Shown here piece by piece: positions 16,427-25,697 of a stretch of DNA of 64,000 nucleotides. The stretch lies in contig CAWBSE010000003.1 in NCBI GenBank assembly GCA_963791425.1, positions 1,240,001-1,304,000 on the forward strand, written 5' to 3'. The notes beneath the pieces were generated by a model that saw only the letters and a list, made by a program, of their open reading frames with translations, had not been told where the DNA came from and did no database searches. A program made the position numbers and the translations under genes. Origin of the DNA: DATBLE01 sp963791425. Its GTDB lineage: Bacteria > Actinomycetota > Thermoleophilia > Gaiellales > Gaiellaceae. Positions within the stretch are counted from its first letter, which is position 1, and each line of letters begins with the position of its first letter.

Positions 16427-17601
16427 GCGGTGACGAGCGCCACCGGGCGCTCGAGCAGGGTCTTGAGTGTTTGCAGGAATCGGGCGGCCTCCGCTCCGTA
16501 GACGACCCGATGGTCGCACGAGAGCGTCAGATCCACCAGGTGCCGGGCGACGATCGACCCGTCCTCCGCAACGACCGGCCGGCGCGCGACCTCGCCGACG
16601 GCGAGGATCGCCGCCTGCGGTGGGTTGATCACGGCGCTGAACCGGCGGACGCCGAACATGCCGAGGTTGGAGACGGTGAAGGTGCCGTCGCGGAGCTCGT
16701 CCGGCGCGATCGTGCCCTCCGTCACCTTGCGGATCAGCACGCGTGCCTGCTCGGCGATCTCGAAGACCGTCAGCCGGTCGGCGTCGAAGATCGTCGGGAC
16801 GTAGAGCGCGTCGTCGGTCGCGACGGCGATGCCGACGTTCACGCGCTCGATCCGCCGGATCCGCCCCGAGGCGTACGACGCGTTCAGCCCGCGATGCTGG
16901 CGAAGCGCTGCCGCGACCGCCTTCACCACGAGGTCGTTGAAGGACGGGAGCGGCTCGCGGCCGAGCGCGCGGAGCTCCTCGCGCAGCTCGGCGAGGGCCT
17001 CCATGTCGATCTCCGCCTCGAGCGTGAACTCCGGGACCTGCGTGCGCGACTCGGTCATCCGCTGCGCGATCGTCCGCTGGGTCGGCGTGAGCTCGATCTC
17101 GGTCGTCCCGTCCGGAGCAGGCGCCGCAGGGGATGCCCCGCGGACGTCGGCGCCGACGATGCGACCGCCGGGGCCGGTGCCGTCGACACCGTCGAGTGTC
17201 ACGCCGAGCTCGAGCGCGAGCCGGCGGGCGACCGGTGTGGCGCGGCTGCGGCCCGCCTTGCCGCCGTTGCGCGTCGCGACCGGCGCAGCCGCGACGGGCG
17301 TCGCGGCCGCGGGCGCCGCCGCGGCCGGACGCGGCCCGCTCGACCCACCCGTCCCGCGCGCGCGGGCGATCGTCTCGCCGAGGGCGGCGACCCCGCCGCC
17401 GGCGACGACGACCTCCTCGAGCACGCCGTCGAACTCGGCCTCGTAGACCATCGTCGCCTTGTCGGTCTCGATCTCGACCAGCGGCTCGCCCCTGGCGACC
17501 GTGTCACCCGGCTGCTTGAGCCACTCGAGCACCGTCGCCTCCTCCATCTGGTCGGACAGGCGGGGCATGGCGATGTCGAGCAGCACGGGCTCGTCGGTCA
17601 C
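16423..17601 (-). CDS. 2-oxoacid dehydrogenase E2 component (dihydrolipoamide acyltransferase)
   Basis: A 392-residue protein: N-terminal lipoyl domain with lipoylated Lys in EIETDKATM (near residue 48), an Ala/Pro-rich linker, an E3/E1-binding domain (ATPVARRLALELGV near residue 120) and a C-terminal acyltransferase core. The active-site segment reads DHRVVYGA where the classical motif is DHRxxDG, so the His is kept and the Asp is replaced by Tyr. A GTG start is used. No E3 gene is in the window, so the complex would borrow E3 from elsewhere. Confidence 0.87.
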   Translation of the reverse strand: MTDEPVLLDIAMPRLSDQMEEATVLEWLKQPGDTVARGEPLVEIETDKATMVYEAEFDGVLEEVVVAGGGVAALGETIARARGTGGSSGPRPAAAAPAAATPVAAAPVATRNGGKAGRSRATPVARRLALELGVTLDGVDGTGPGGRIVGADVRGASPAAPAPDGTTEIELTPTQRTIAQRMTESRTQVPEFTLEAEIDMEALAELREELRALGREPLPSFNDLVVKAVAAALRQHRGLNASYASGRIRRIERVNVGIAVATDDALYVPTIFDADRLTVFEIAEQARVLIRKVTEGTIAPDELRDGTFTVSNLGMFGVRRFSAVINPPQAAILAVGEVARRPVVAEDGSIVARHLVDLTLSCDHRVVYGAEAARFLQTLKTLLERPVALVTA

Positions 17602-17617
17602 GTCGGCGGCACCGCCA

Positions 17618-18316
17618 TCACATGCAGGTCCAGCCGCCGTCGACGACGAGGTTGATGCCGTTGATCGCCGCGTTCTCGAGCAGGAAGCGTGATGCGCCCA
17701 CGACCTCTTCCATTGTCACCAGGCGCCCGATCGGCGTGCGCGCCTCGAGCGCTTCGAGCCGCTCCGGAGGCATTCCGATCCACTGCGGGCTGTCGCCGAC
17801 GATCGCCGGATGCAGGGCGTTGACGCGCGTGGGCGCGAGCTCGATCACGAGCGTCCGCACGAGGCTCGTCACTCCGCCGTTGACGGTCGTCACGGTGGTC
17901 GAGCCGGGATACGGCCGGTCACGCGCGAGCCCTCCGTAGATGAGGATCGCGGAGTCGTCGCCGAGCCGTGGAATCAGCGTATGGATCACCTCGGTGTAGC
18001 CGACGAGCTTGAGGGTGACGAGTCGCAGCGCGGCGGCGATGTCGTACTCGCGCACGCTGTTCGTGTCACGCTCGATCGCGGCGAGCACCAGGTAGCCGAC
18101 GTCGCCGATGTCCGTGAGCCGCTCGGCGATCCCGTGCGGCTCGGCGAGGTCGAACCCGATACCGCGGGTGCGGCCGCCGATCTCGGCCGCGGCCGTCTCC
18201 GCGCGCGCCTGGTCCCTTCCGGTGACGACCACGTCGCGACCGCTGTCGGCGTACGACTGCGCGAGCTCGCGGCCGAGCCCTTGCGTGCCGCCGACGATCA
18301 CGACTGTTCCCGCCAT
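17618..18316 (-). CDS. SDR family oxidoreductase
   Basis: A 232-residue SDR with cofactor motif GGTQGLGRELA at residues 9-19. The usual YxxxK is not obvious: the expected Ser/Tyr region reads YGGLARDRPYPGST, and a C-terminal GGWT ending follows the SDR pattern. It may have altered catalysis. It sits between the amidohydrolase (9-base gap) and E2 (16-base gap) in one operon. Confidence 0.75.
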   Translation of the reverse strand: MAGTVVIVGGTQGLGRELAQSYADSGRDVVVTGRDQARAETAAAEIGGRTRGIGFDLAEPHGIAERLTDIGDVGYLVLAAIERDTNSVREYDIAAALRLVTLKLVGYTEVIHTLIPRLGDDSAILIYGGLARDRPYPGSTTVTTVNGGVTSLVRTLVIELAPTRVNALHPAIVGDSPQWIGMPPERLEALEARTPIGRLVTMEEVVGASRFLLENAAINGINLVVDGGWTCM

Positions 18317-18325
18317 AGTCGAAAC

Positions 18326-19690
18326 CTACGCGGTTGCCATCGACTCGGCCGCCCAGTCCGGCAGCAACCCGCCCTCGGACAGGATGTGATTCCTGGACGC
18401 TTCGAGCCTCTGGATGATGCCGTTGAGGTCGGTGTCGACGAGTTGGCCATGCCGCTTCACGGCGCGTCCGGCGACGAACACGGAGTCGACGTTCGACGTG
18501 TCGGCGAACACGACGATCGTCCCGATGGGATCGACCATCGGAGTCGTGTTGATCGCGTTGTAGTTCAGCAGGACGATGTCCGCCTGCTTGCCCGGCGCGA
18601 GCGACCCGACCCTGTCCTCGAGCGCGCAGGCCCGAGCACCGTCGATCGTCGCGAACTCGAGCACGTCCCGGTGCGTCAGCGTCGGCGCGAACGCCTCGTC
18701 CGGCGTGTCGGTGAAGGCCCCGATCCGCTCGTGGACGAGGGCGCTGCGCATCTGCGTGAACATCTCGCCGGGGACGCTGGAGACGACGTCGACGCTCAGC
18801 GACGGCCGAACGCCACGATCCAGCAGCCTGCCCGTCGGCGGGTTGCCGTGACCCATCAGCATCTCGACGTACGGCGCGAGGGAGGCGGTCCCTCCGGTCT
18901 CGGCAATCAGGTCGAGCTCCTCGTCCGTCGAGTCGGTGCAGTGGATGTACGTCGTGTCGTCGCCGAGGAGGCCGAGGTCGCTCAGGTTCTTGACGTGCTG
19001 CACGTGCACCGTCGTCAGCCGCATGCCGACGTGCACGCTGATGCGGATGCCGAGGTCACGCGCGAGCTCCCAGTCGTGCTTCGCGACCTCGAAGTTCGAG
19101 TTGCCGGGCGCCCGGGCGGCGAGCGCGAGCGTCAGCAGCTGGTCGTCGGAGGAGAAGTACGTCTCCCGGATGCGCCGGATGTCCTCCGGGTGGTCGAGCT
19201 CACTGAACATCCACCATTCGCTGCCCGTCGGCACCCCGTGTGCGTAGATCGCCCGGATGCCGGCGTCCTTCAGGCCCTGGACCGCCGCGTCGGAGTGATC
19301 GGGCGTGTTGTTGATGTGCGACCAGTCGAGCAGCGTCGTCACGCCGCCGTTGAGCGCCTCCAACGCGCCGGCGTAGTTGCCGATCTGGACATCCTCGGGG
19401 CGGTAGTGGCCGCCGACGCTGCCGAGCATCACCTCGAAGTACTTGTCGAGGGTGCAGCAGGGGAGGACGCCGCGGACCGGCGTCTGCCAGGTGTGCCGGT
19501 GCGTGTCGACGAATCCGGGCATGATGATCATTCCCGTGGCGTCGATCTCCTCCGTCCCCGACACCTCGAGGCCGCGCCCGATCTCGACGATCACGCCGTC
19601 CTCGACGAGGACATCACCGTTCGGGATGTCACCGACGCCGGGGTCCATCGAAACGACGAAACCGTTGCGGATCAAAAGGCGAGAGCTCAT
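18326..19690 (-). CDS. amidohydrolase family protein (TrzA/AtzB/SsnA-like)
   Basis: A 454-residue metal-dependent hydrolase or deaminase. Metal ligands visible: HRHTWQ near residue 65 (HxH motif), HVGM near residue 220, YIHCTDSTDEE near residue 248, and SVDVVSSVP near residue 298 with the conserved Asp. The C-terminal PGKQADIVLLN closes the composite beta domain. The group includes chlorohydrolases, guanine deaminase and MTA/SAH deaminases. It is the first gene of the minus-strand operon ending with E1-beta and NmrA, and is divergent from the ABC importer, so it may act on the imported compound. Confidence 0.82.
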   Translation of the reverse strand: MSSRLLIRNGFVVSMDPGVGDIPNGDVLVEDGVIVEIGRGLEVSGTEEIDATGMIIMPGFVDTHRHTWQTPVRGVLPCCTLDKYFEVMLGSVGGHYRPEDVQIGNYAGALEALNGGVTTLLDWSHINNTPDHSDAAVQGLKDAGIRAIYAHGVPTGSEWWMFSELDHPEDIRRIRETYFSSDDQLLTLALAARAPGNSNFEVAKHDWELARDLGIRISVHVGMRLTTVHVQHVKNLSDLGLLGDDTTYIHCTDSTDEELDLIAETGGTASLAPYVEMLMGHGNPPTGRLLDRGVRPSLSVDVVSSVPGEMFTQMRSALVHERIGAFTDTPDEAFAPTLTHRDVLEFATIDGARACALEDRVGSLAPGKQADIVLLNYNAINTTPMVDPIGTIVVFADTSNVDSVFVAGRAVKRHGQLVDTDLNGIIQRLEASRNHILSEGGLLPDWAAESMATA

Positions 19691-19728
19691 GCGTCAGTTC
19701 TCCTTGGCCGACCGGACAATGTACAGCG

Positions 19729-19758
19729 AGCATAAACGCCTCCGTGTTAACACGTCAA
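19729..19758 (-). promoter_or_regulatory. predicted promoter of the amidohydrolase operon with operator-like palindrome
   Basis: On the minus strand a TTGACG -35 (19758-19753) and a TATGCT -10 (19734-19729) are separated by 18 bases. The 10-bp palindrome GTGTTAACAC (19744-19753) lies in the spacer and touches the -35, a position suited to repression. Read from sequence only. Confidence 0.5.
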
Positions 19759-19819
19759 CGCGGTAACCCCATTCTTGGGGGCGTTCTGAGCGGGAGGGCA
19801 TGCGTGCGTTCGACCACAG

Positions 19820-19849
19820 TTGACACTGCCCGTCGCGCGTGCACAAAAT
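19820..19849 (+). promoter_or_regulatory. predicted promoter of the ABC importer operon
   Basis: A perfect TTGACA -35 at 19820-19825 is followed after 18 bases by CAAAAT (19844-19849) as a weak -10. It faces the divergent amidohydrolase promoter about 60 bases away, so one regulator bound at the GTGTTAACAC palindrome could control both. Confidence 0.45.
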
Positions 19850-19904
19850 GGCGGTCTGGTTGTGGCTAGCCCTCCACCCTCGCCCGGCCCGGCCAAGGAC
19901 GCCC

Positions 19905-20939
19905 GTGAATACCCCCGGTAAAGCGTTCGTCGCGAGCACCGTCGTTGCCGCACGTTTCGTGCCGGTATGGCTTGCGACCGGCGTGCTGATGATCGTCGCC
20001 GCGATCATCGCGCCGAACGCGCTTCAACATACGTCCTTTGCCTTCGTCCTTCCCTACATGACGATTCTCGCCGTCGCGGCGCTCGGCCAGATGCTCGTGA
20101 TCATGCAGGGCGGCATCGACCTCTCGACTCCGGCCGTGATCTCCTTCGGCGGAAACCTGCTCGTCGGCGTCAGCCTGGGACACAACGGCCGGCTGGCGCT
20201 GGGCATCCTCGCCTGCCTCGGCCTCGGAGCGGCAGTGGGGCTCGTCAACGGCATCCTCGTCGGGATCGTCAGGCTGAACCCGCTGATCGTCACGCTCGCC
20301 GTCGGGCAGATCGTGTTCGCGTGGAACCTGAGGTACGCGCGTCAGGTCACGAACTCGACCGCGGTGCCGGAGACGCTCTCGACCTGGGCGGGGCAGAAGC
20401 CGCTCGGCATCAGCGTCGTGTTCTGGACGGGCGCCGCACTTACCCTCGCTGTCGCGCTCCTGCTTCGCTACACCGGTGCCGGCCGGCGCTTCCAGGCGGT
20501 CGGCGCGAACCCTCGCGCCGCGTGGATGGCCGGCCTGCGCGTCCGGACGCATGTCGTCTTCGCGTACACGGCGGCAGGCATCCTCTACGGCGTCGCGGCG
20601 GTCCTGCTCGCCGGCATTCGCATCAACGTCGACCCCGGGTTCGGCGCGGCCTACCTGCTGGCGCCGATCGCTGCGGTGGTCATCGCGGGCGCGTCGCTCT
20701 CCGGCGGGCTCGCGAGCGCGACGTCGACGTGGGTGGCGGCGCTCGCGCTCACGTTCCTGACGCAGATGCTGCTGATCCTGGGTTTGCGACCGGGGATGCA
20801 GTACATCGTCTTCGGAGCTGCGATCATCGTCGGGATGCTCATCTCCGGTGACCGGATCGCCTCGCTCCTCGGCCGTATGCTGAGGCCGATCGAGGCGAGG
20901 ACGGCCAACAACTCTGGCGTGGATGTAAACACGAGCTGA
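19905..20939 (+). CDS. ribose-type ABC importer permease
   Basis: A 344-residue membrane protein of the RbsC/branched-chain permease superfamily with eight or more hydrophobic segments. It has the family pattern GQMLVIMQGGIDLSTPA and the cytoplasmic loop GANPRAAWMAGLRV that contacts the ATPase. GTG 19905 gives a short N-tail before the first membrane segment; GTG 19839 is an alternative start. It is the first gene of a permease, binding protein, ATPase, permease operon. Confidence 0.83.
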   Translation: MNTPGKAFVASTVVAARFVPVWLATGVLMIVAAIIAPNALQHTSFAFVLPYMTILAVAALGQMLVIMQGGIDLSTPAVISFGGNLLVGVSLGHNGRLALGILACLGLGAAVGLVNGILVGIVRLNPLIVTLAVGQIVFAWNLRYARQVTNSTAVPETLSTWAGQKPLGISVVFWTGAALTLAVALLLRYTGAGRRFQAVGANPRAAWMAGLRVRTHVVFAYTAAGILYGVAAVLLAGIRINVDPGFGAAYLLAPIAAVVIAGASLSGGLASATSTWVAALALTFLTQMLLILGLRPGMQYIVFGAAIIVGMLISGDRIASLLGRMLRPIEARTANNSGVDVNTS

Positions 20940-20959
20940 GGCTCGCGAAAGGAGGCACG

Positions 20960-22231
20960 ATGCACGGAGGGAAGAAGTCAGCAGCGCGCGGCAGCCGCCG
21001 GATGGTGGCGGTACTGGCGATCGCGCTGCTCGTGGTGCTCGCAGGTGCGCTCGCAATCGTCTCGTCCGGTTCCGGTGCTGGACCGGTCCTGGTCGGCAAG
21101 GGGGGCGGATTCGGCGAGGTGTACGTGGCCAAGGCCTCGACGCTGAAGAAGACCCTCTTCGACGCCACTCTGCTCCCGAAGAATCCGGCGTCCAAGCGCA
21201 TCTCCCTGGCTGCATTCGGGCGCTCCGACAAGAAGGTCAACTACGCCCTGGCGCTCAAGTGCTGGAAGAACAACGTCTGCAGCACCGGGACGGGAGGCAA
21301 GCTCACCGTCGCCTACATCGAGCAGTTCGGCGAGAACGTCTTCCGCCAGATGTCACACATGGAGTTCATCCTCCAGGCGCTGACGTATCCGCAGATCGGC
21401 AAGATCATCTACAAGAGCGCTCACTCCGACCTGAATCAGGGGATTGCCGACTTCAAGGCGGCAATCGCACAGAAGGTCAGCGCGATCGTCACGTATCCGG
21501 ACTTCGGTGACGCGATGCTGCCCGTGATGAAGGAAGCGACCGACGCCGGGATCCCCGTCGCGACGTATGCCTGGGGCTACGTCACCGGGCCTGGCAAGAA
21601 CTACCTGACGGTCGTCGGCGAGTACACGTGCAACCTCGGCAAGGCGTTTGCAGCAGCGATGAACAAGCAGGTCGGCTCCGGCGACATCGCCTTCCTCGGC
21701 GGTTTCCCCGGCAACCCGCTGTCCCTCGGCTGGCAGACCTGTGAGAAGCCGGCGCTGAACTCGAACATCAACGTCGTCGCGAACGAGCCGACGAACTGGG
21801 ATCCGTCGAAGGTCCAGTCGGTCGTCGCAGGCATCCTCGCCGCCCATCCCAACATCAAGGGCTGGAGCTACGAGTACGGCGGCGGCATGGCCCTCGGCGC
21901 CATCGCGGCGTACAAGGCCGCGGGCAAGCCGTTCAACCCGGTGCTGACCCTCAGGACGGACGACGTCCGGATGGGGTGCGAGTACAACTCGCTCAAGAAG
22001 ACCAACCCCGGCCTGAAGATGTACTACTACACGTCGGGCAACTCGCAGATCCGGGTGGCCCTCACGGCCGCGATGATGAAGCTCAAGGGCGCCAAGATCC
22101 CGCCCACCATCGTGTTCCCGATCGCTCTGCAGGATCAGGACAAGCGTGATTCGTGCACCCCGGGCTATCCGCAGGATGCCTCGGGGACGTCACTGATCCC
22201 GGTGGCCCTGCTCCACCAGATGTACCCCTAG
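20960..22231 (+). CDS. ABC importer substrate-binding protein (sugar-type family)
   Basis: A 423-residue exported protein. The N-terminus has a basic start followed by a hydrophobic stretch (MVAVLAIALLVVLAGALAIV), with no clear lipobox. The remainder is a two-lobed periplasmic-binding-protein-1/4-like domain. Four cysteines or more are present, unusual for this class. The ATG at 20960 follows AAAGGAGG. It is encoded with two RbsC-type permeases and an RbsA-type ATPase. The ligand cannot be told; neighbours suggest a nitrogen-containing or carboxylated small molecule and not a plain sugar. Confidence 0.8.
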   Translation: MHGGKKSAARGSRRMVAVLAIALLVVLAGALAIVSSGSGAGPVLVGKGGGFGEVYVAKASTLKKTLFDATLLPKNPASKRISLAAFGRSDKKVNYALALKCWKNNVCSTGTGGKLTVAYIEQFGENVFRQMSHMEFILQALTYPQIGKIIYKSAHSDLNQGIADFKAAIAQKVSAIVTYPDFGDAMLPVMKEATDAGIPVATYAWGYVTGPGKNYLTVVGEYTCNLGKAFAAAMNKQVGSGDIAFLGGFPGNPLSLGWQTCEKPALNSNINVVANEPTNWDPSKVQSVVAGILAAHPNIKGWSYEYGGGMALGAIAAYKAAGKPFNPVLTLRTDDVRMGCEYNSLKKTNPGLKMYYYTSGNSQIRVALTAAMMKLKGAKIPPTIVFPIALQDQDKRDSCTPGYPQDASGTSLIPVALLHQMYP

Positions 22232-22263
22232 AGAGGAACTGGACACCAGAACCTAAGACCACA

Positions 22264-23793
22264 ATGTCGATTCCCGGGCCCGCAAGCCCCCCGGTGCTGT
22301 CCCTGCGCAGCGTCTCGAAAGCGTACGGAGCGGTACAGGCCCTGCGGGACGTCTCCGTCGACTGCCACACGGGCGAGATTCACGCGCTCGTCGGGGAGAA
22401 CGGGTCCGGGAAATCGACATTGCTGGGGATCGCAAGCGGCTTCGTCCATCCGGACGAGGGGACCGTCGAGATCGGAGGCGCCCTCCGGCGGCGCGGATCT
22501 CCCGCCGAGGCCCGGAGACTCGGCCTCGGCATGGCGTACCAGACCTACTCGCACGTCCTCGCCCTCTCGGTGGCCGAGAACCTCTATCTCGCCGCGCCGA
22601 GCGACGAGCAGCCGGCGTACGGATCCATGGAGGACTGGGCGGCAACGAAGCTCCGGGAGTACGAGCTCGACGTCCCGGTGACGGTTCCCACGGGCTCGCT
22701 GTCGCTCGCACAGCGGCAGCTGCTCGAGGTCGTCAAGGCACTGCTCGCCCGTCCAAAGGTCTTGCTCCTCGACGAGCCGACGACGGCACTCGGGCCCGAG
22801 GAGGTGGAGCGCCTCCACGCCCTCGTGTTCGAGCAGAGCCGCGCCGGGGTCGGCATCGTCTACGTCAGCCATCGGCTGCCGGAGGTACTCGACATCGCCG
22901 ACCGCATCACCGTCCTGCGTGACGGCGTCGCCCAGGGCACGTTCGAGGCCACCGGCATGTCGGAGGACAGCCTCGTCGCGCTGATGATCGGCCGGCCGCT
23001 CCAGCTTGCGTTCCCGGAGCGCCAGGGCGTCGGGGACAAGCGGGAAGTGCTCCTGGCCGTATCGGGCTTGCGGGGCGACCGGTTCGGCCCGATCGACCTG
23101 GAGGTCACGAAGGGCGAGATCGTCGGAATCGCCGGTGCCGAGGGCAACGGGCAGGTGCAGTTCCTGCGCGGCCTGGCCGGTGCCGAGCGCACGACCGGCA
23201 GCGCGAACTGCGACGGAGACCGGCTCGACTCGCGGTCGCCGCTCGGGCCGCTGCGCGCCGGCGTGGTGCTGCTCAGCGGCGATCGAACGGGCGAGTCGCT
23301 CTTTCCCGTTCTGAGCGTGCGCGCCAACGCGACGATCCAGGTGCTGGGCCGGCTGGGACGCCTCGGTTTCATCAACCGCCGGCGCGAGCGGCGAACGATC
23401 GCCGATCTCGTGCGCCGTCTCGACATCCGGATGGCGTCCGTCGAGCAGCCGGTGCAGTCCCTGTCCGGCGGAAACCAGCAAAAGGTCTCGCTGACGCGCC
23501 CGTTCCTCCGCGGCGACGTCAAGGTCATCCTGGCGGAGGAGCCCACGCAGGGCGTCGACGTCGCCGCCCGGTTCGACATCTACGACGCGCTCCGCGCGAA
23601 GGCAGAGGAGGGCGTTGCCGTCATCGTCAAGTCGAGCGATCCGCTCGAGCTCGCCGGGCTCTGCGACCGCGTCGTCGTGATGTCGCGCGGGACGATCGTC
23701 GCCGAGATCCCGCGCGAGGAGCTCGGCGAGCGCCGGATCGTCGAGGCGATCGTCGGCTCCGGTGCCGGCCGGGCAGAGGCGGCGAAGCAATGA
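22264..23793 (+). CDS. ABC importer ATP-binding protein with two ATPase domains (RbsA-like)
   Basis: A 509-residue tandem ATPase. Domain 1 (about 10-235) has Walker A GENGSGKST and Walker B VLLLDEPTTAL. Domain 2 (about 255-500) has a degenerate P-loop (GAEGNGQVQ), signature LSGGNQQK and ILAEEPTQGVD. One full and one degenerate site is usual for RbsA/MglA-type proteins. The ATG at 22264 is 32 bases after the binding-protein stop; the end overlaps the second permease. Confidence 0.88.
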   Translation: MSIPGPASPPVLSLRSVSKAYGAVQALRDVSVDCHTGEIHALVGENGSGKSTLLGIASGFVHPDEGTVEIGGALRRRGSPAEARRLGLGMAYQTYSHVLALSVAENLYLAAPSDEQPAYGSMEDWAATKLREYELDVPVTVPTGSLSLAQRQLLEVVKALLARPKVLLLDEPTTALGPEEVERLHALVFEQSRAGVGIVYVSHRLPEVLDIADRITVLRDGVAQGTFEATGMSEDSLVALMIGRPLQLAFPERQGVGDKREVLLAVSGLRGDRFGPIDLEVTKGEIVGIAGAEGNGQVQFLRGLAGAERTTGSANCDGDRLDSRSPLGPLRAGVVLLSGDRTGESLFPVLSVRANATIQVLGRLGRLGFINRRRERRTIADLVRRLDIRMASVEQPVQSLSGGNQQKVSLTRPFLRGDVKVILAEEPTQGVDVAARFDIYDALRAKAEEGVAVIVKSSDPLELAGLCDRVVVMSRGTIVAEIPREELGERRIVEAIVGSGAGRAEAAKQ

Positions 23794-24776
23794 GGGTGCG
23801 CTCGTGGATGCCGTTCGTGCTGCTGACGACCCTGATCGTCGCGCTCGGCGGGTACACGGCCCTGCGCCAGGACGCGTTCCTGGGCAGCTACAACCTGCGG
23901 AACCTCCTCCTGCTGACGATGCCGCTCGCCCTCGTCTCGCTGGGGCAGACGAGCGCGCTGCTCGTCGGCGGCTTCGACGTCTCCGTCGGCGCGTTGATGA
24001 CGCTGTCCGTCGTCATCGCCTCGTACACGATGACGCCGATGACGTCGACCCTGGGGCTGATCCCGGGCGCACTCCTGATCGTCGGCGTCGGGGTCGTCGT
24101 CGGGCTCGGCAATGCGATCCTCATCCGCGTCTTCCGGCTCCCCTCGATCATCGCCACGCTCGCCACGTTCAGCATCCTCGAGGGTGCCTCGCTGCTGCTG
24201 CGCGACCATCCCGAGGGAACGATCAACAGCGACGTCATCGCCGCCCTGACGACCAGTGTCGGCTTCGTGCCGCTCGCCTTCATCGGGGTCGTCATCCTCG
24301 CCGTGGTCGCGGACATCTGGCTCTACCGCACGCGCTCGGGCCTGGCGTTCCGGGCGGTGGGGCTGGACGAGACGGCTTCGCGCCGAATCGGGATGGGGAC
24401 CAGCCGCATGGTGATCCTCGCCTTCGTCGCCTGCTCGGTGATGGCCTCGATCGCCGGCTTCTATCTCGCGGCCGAGGTTCAGATCGGGTCGCCGATCATC
24501 GGCAACCAGGCACTCGAGAGCATCGCCGCGGCCGTTCTCGGCGGAGCCAGCCTCGCCGGCGGGAAGGGCTCCTTCGTCGGCGCGTTGCTCGCGGCCCTCT
24601 TCCTCAGCCTGATCGACAACGTCCTGCCGTTGTTCCAGGCGCCGACGGAGTACGCCGAGATGACGATCGGCATCCTGATCCTGCTCGCGCTCGTGCTCTA
24701 CCAGGCGCCCGAGCTCCTCGCCCGCCTCCGCTCGAGCTGGGGCGGCGTCGGCCGCTTACGGGCCGGGCGGAGCTAG
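23790..24776 (+). CDS. ribose-type ABC importer permease
   Basis: A 328-residue RbsC-like permease with motif LGQTSALLVGGFDVSVGAL and the coupling loop GLDETASRRIGM. It is the second permease of the operon, so the importer is probably a heterodimer in the membrane. Its last 21 bases overlap the end of the convergent bicupin gene. Confidence 0.85.
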   Translation: MRVRSWMPFVLLTTLIVALGGYTALRQDAFLGSYNLRNLLLLTMPLALVSLGQTSALLVGGFDVSVGALMTLSVVIASYTMTPMTSTLGLIPGALLIVGVGVVVGLGNAILIRVFRLPSIIATLATFSILEGASLLLRDHPEGTINSDVIAALTTSVGFVPLAFIGVVILAVVADIWLYRTRSGLAFRAVGLDETASRRIGMGTSRMVILAFVACSVMASIAGFYLAAEVQIGSPIIGNQALESIAAAVLGGASLAGGKGSFVGALLAALFLSLIDNVLPLFQAPTEYAEMTIGILILLALVLYQAPELLARLRSSWGGVGRLRAGRS

Positions 24777-25697
24777 ATCATCTAAACGCTCGACGAGATA
24801 GTCCCAGTCCCGGTCGAACCGGTACGAGTGGCGTGACGGCGGCCCGGGCGACGACGTTTCGAGCCACCGCACACAGCCTCCCTGCGTCTCGTAGAACGCA
24901 TGGACACACCCGGTCGCCGTCCAGAAGGCGTCGCCCGGACGGAGCGTGTGCCGCTCGCCGTCCGCGACGACGTCGACCTCGCCCTCGAGCATGTAGTACG
25001 ACTCCTCGAAGGGGTGGTCGTGCGGATGCGCGACGGCGCCCGGCTGGTAGTCGACCATGAACATCGTGTGCAGCTGGGCGTCGAGGCGCTGATCGACGAG
25101 CATCTTCACGGCGATCCCGCTGTACGCCAGAACGGCCGTCGCCATGCTCGCGGACACGGTCGGAGCAGAGACGGCCGCGCCGCGCTTCAGGCGGTCGACG
25201 TCCATCTCTCCGTCCCCGAGCAGGAAGAGGTTGCGGTTGCGAGGGTCGCGGACGTCGAGCGGCGCTCCCGCCGCTTCGGGCGCCGGCCCGAGGAAGAACG
25301 TGTCGCTGCCGTCGGGGCGCGGCCGCGGAGCGACCATCTCGATCCAGAGTGCGCGGCCGGAGCTGCGCCAGGCGTGCGCAACGCCCACCGGCGCGACGCC
25401 GCAGGCGCCGGGCTTCAGCTCGACTGCATGGCCGTCGAGGTAGAGCACCGGCCGCCCCTCCAGGACGTAGAAGCTCTCCTCGTACGAATGGAGGTGGGTG
25501 TCGAGGTGCCCGTCGGCGAGCGAGCACAGCGTGAGCCCCATGTGCGTCGAACCGGTCGGGCCGTCGACGAGCCGGCAGGCCTGGAGGCCGCGGGCCTGGT
25601 CCGGATACGCATCGGTGAAGGCGATGTCCTCGCGGCGAACGAGGCGATGACCCGGCCGCCCGTCCGCGAGCGAGCGCGTTCCGGTGTCGCTGCTCAT
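24756..25697 (-). CDS. bicupin domain protein
   Basis: A 313-residue protein with two cupin barrels. Motif 1 of the first is HLHSYEESFYVLEG (near residue 68) and of the second HPHDHPFEESYYMLEG (near residue 219), both with metal-ligand histidines and a glutamate. The layout resembles (S)-ureidoglycine aminohydrolase and related bicupin enzymes, but identity is not proven. The start overlaps the stop of the XRE-cupin regulator gene. A second bicupin of like architecture is encoded at 31.3 kb. Confidence 0.75.
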   Translation of the reverse strand: MSSDTGTRSLADGRPGHRLVRREDIAFTDAYPDQARGLQACRLVDGPTGSTHMGLTLCSLADGHLDTHLHSYEESFYVLEGRPVLYLDGHAVELKPGACGVAPVGVAHAWRSSGRALWIEMVAPRPRPDGSDTFFLGPAPEAAGAPLDVRDPRNRNLFLLGDGEMDVDRLKRGAAVSAPTVSASMATAVLAYSGIAVKMLVDQRLDAQLHTMFMVDYQPGAVAHPHDHPFEESYYMLEGEVDVVADGERHTLRPGDAFWTATGCVHAFYETQGGCVRWLETSSPGPPSRHSYRFDRDWDYLVERLDDLAPPGP

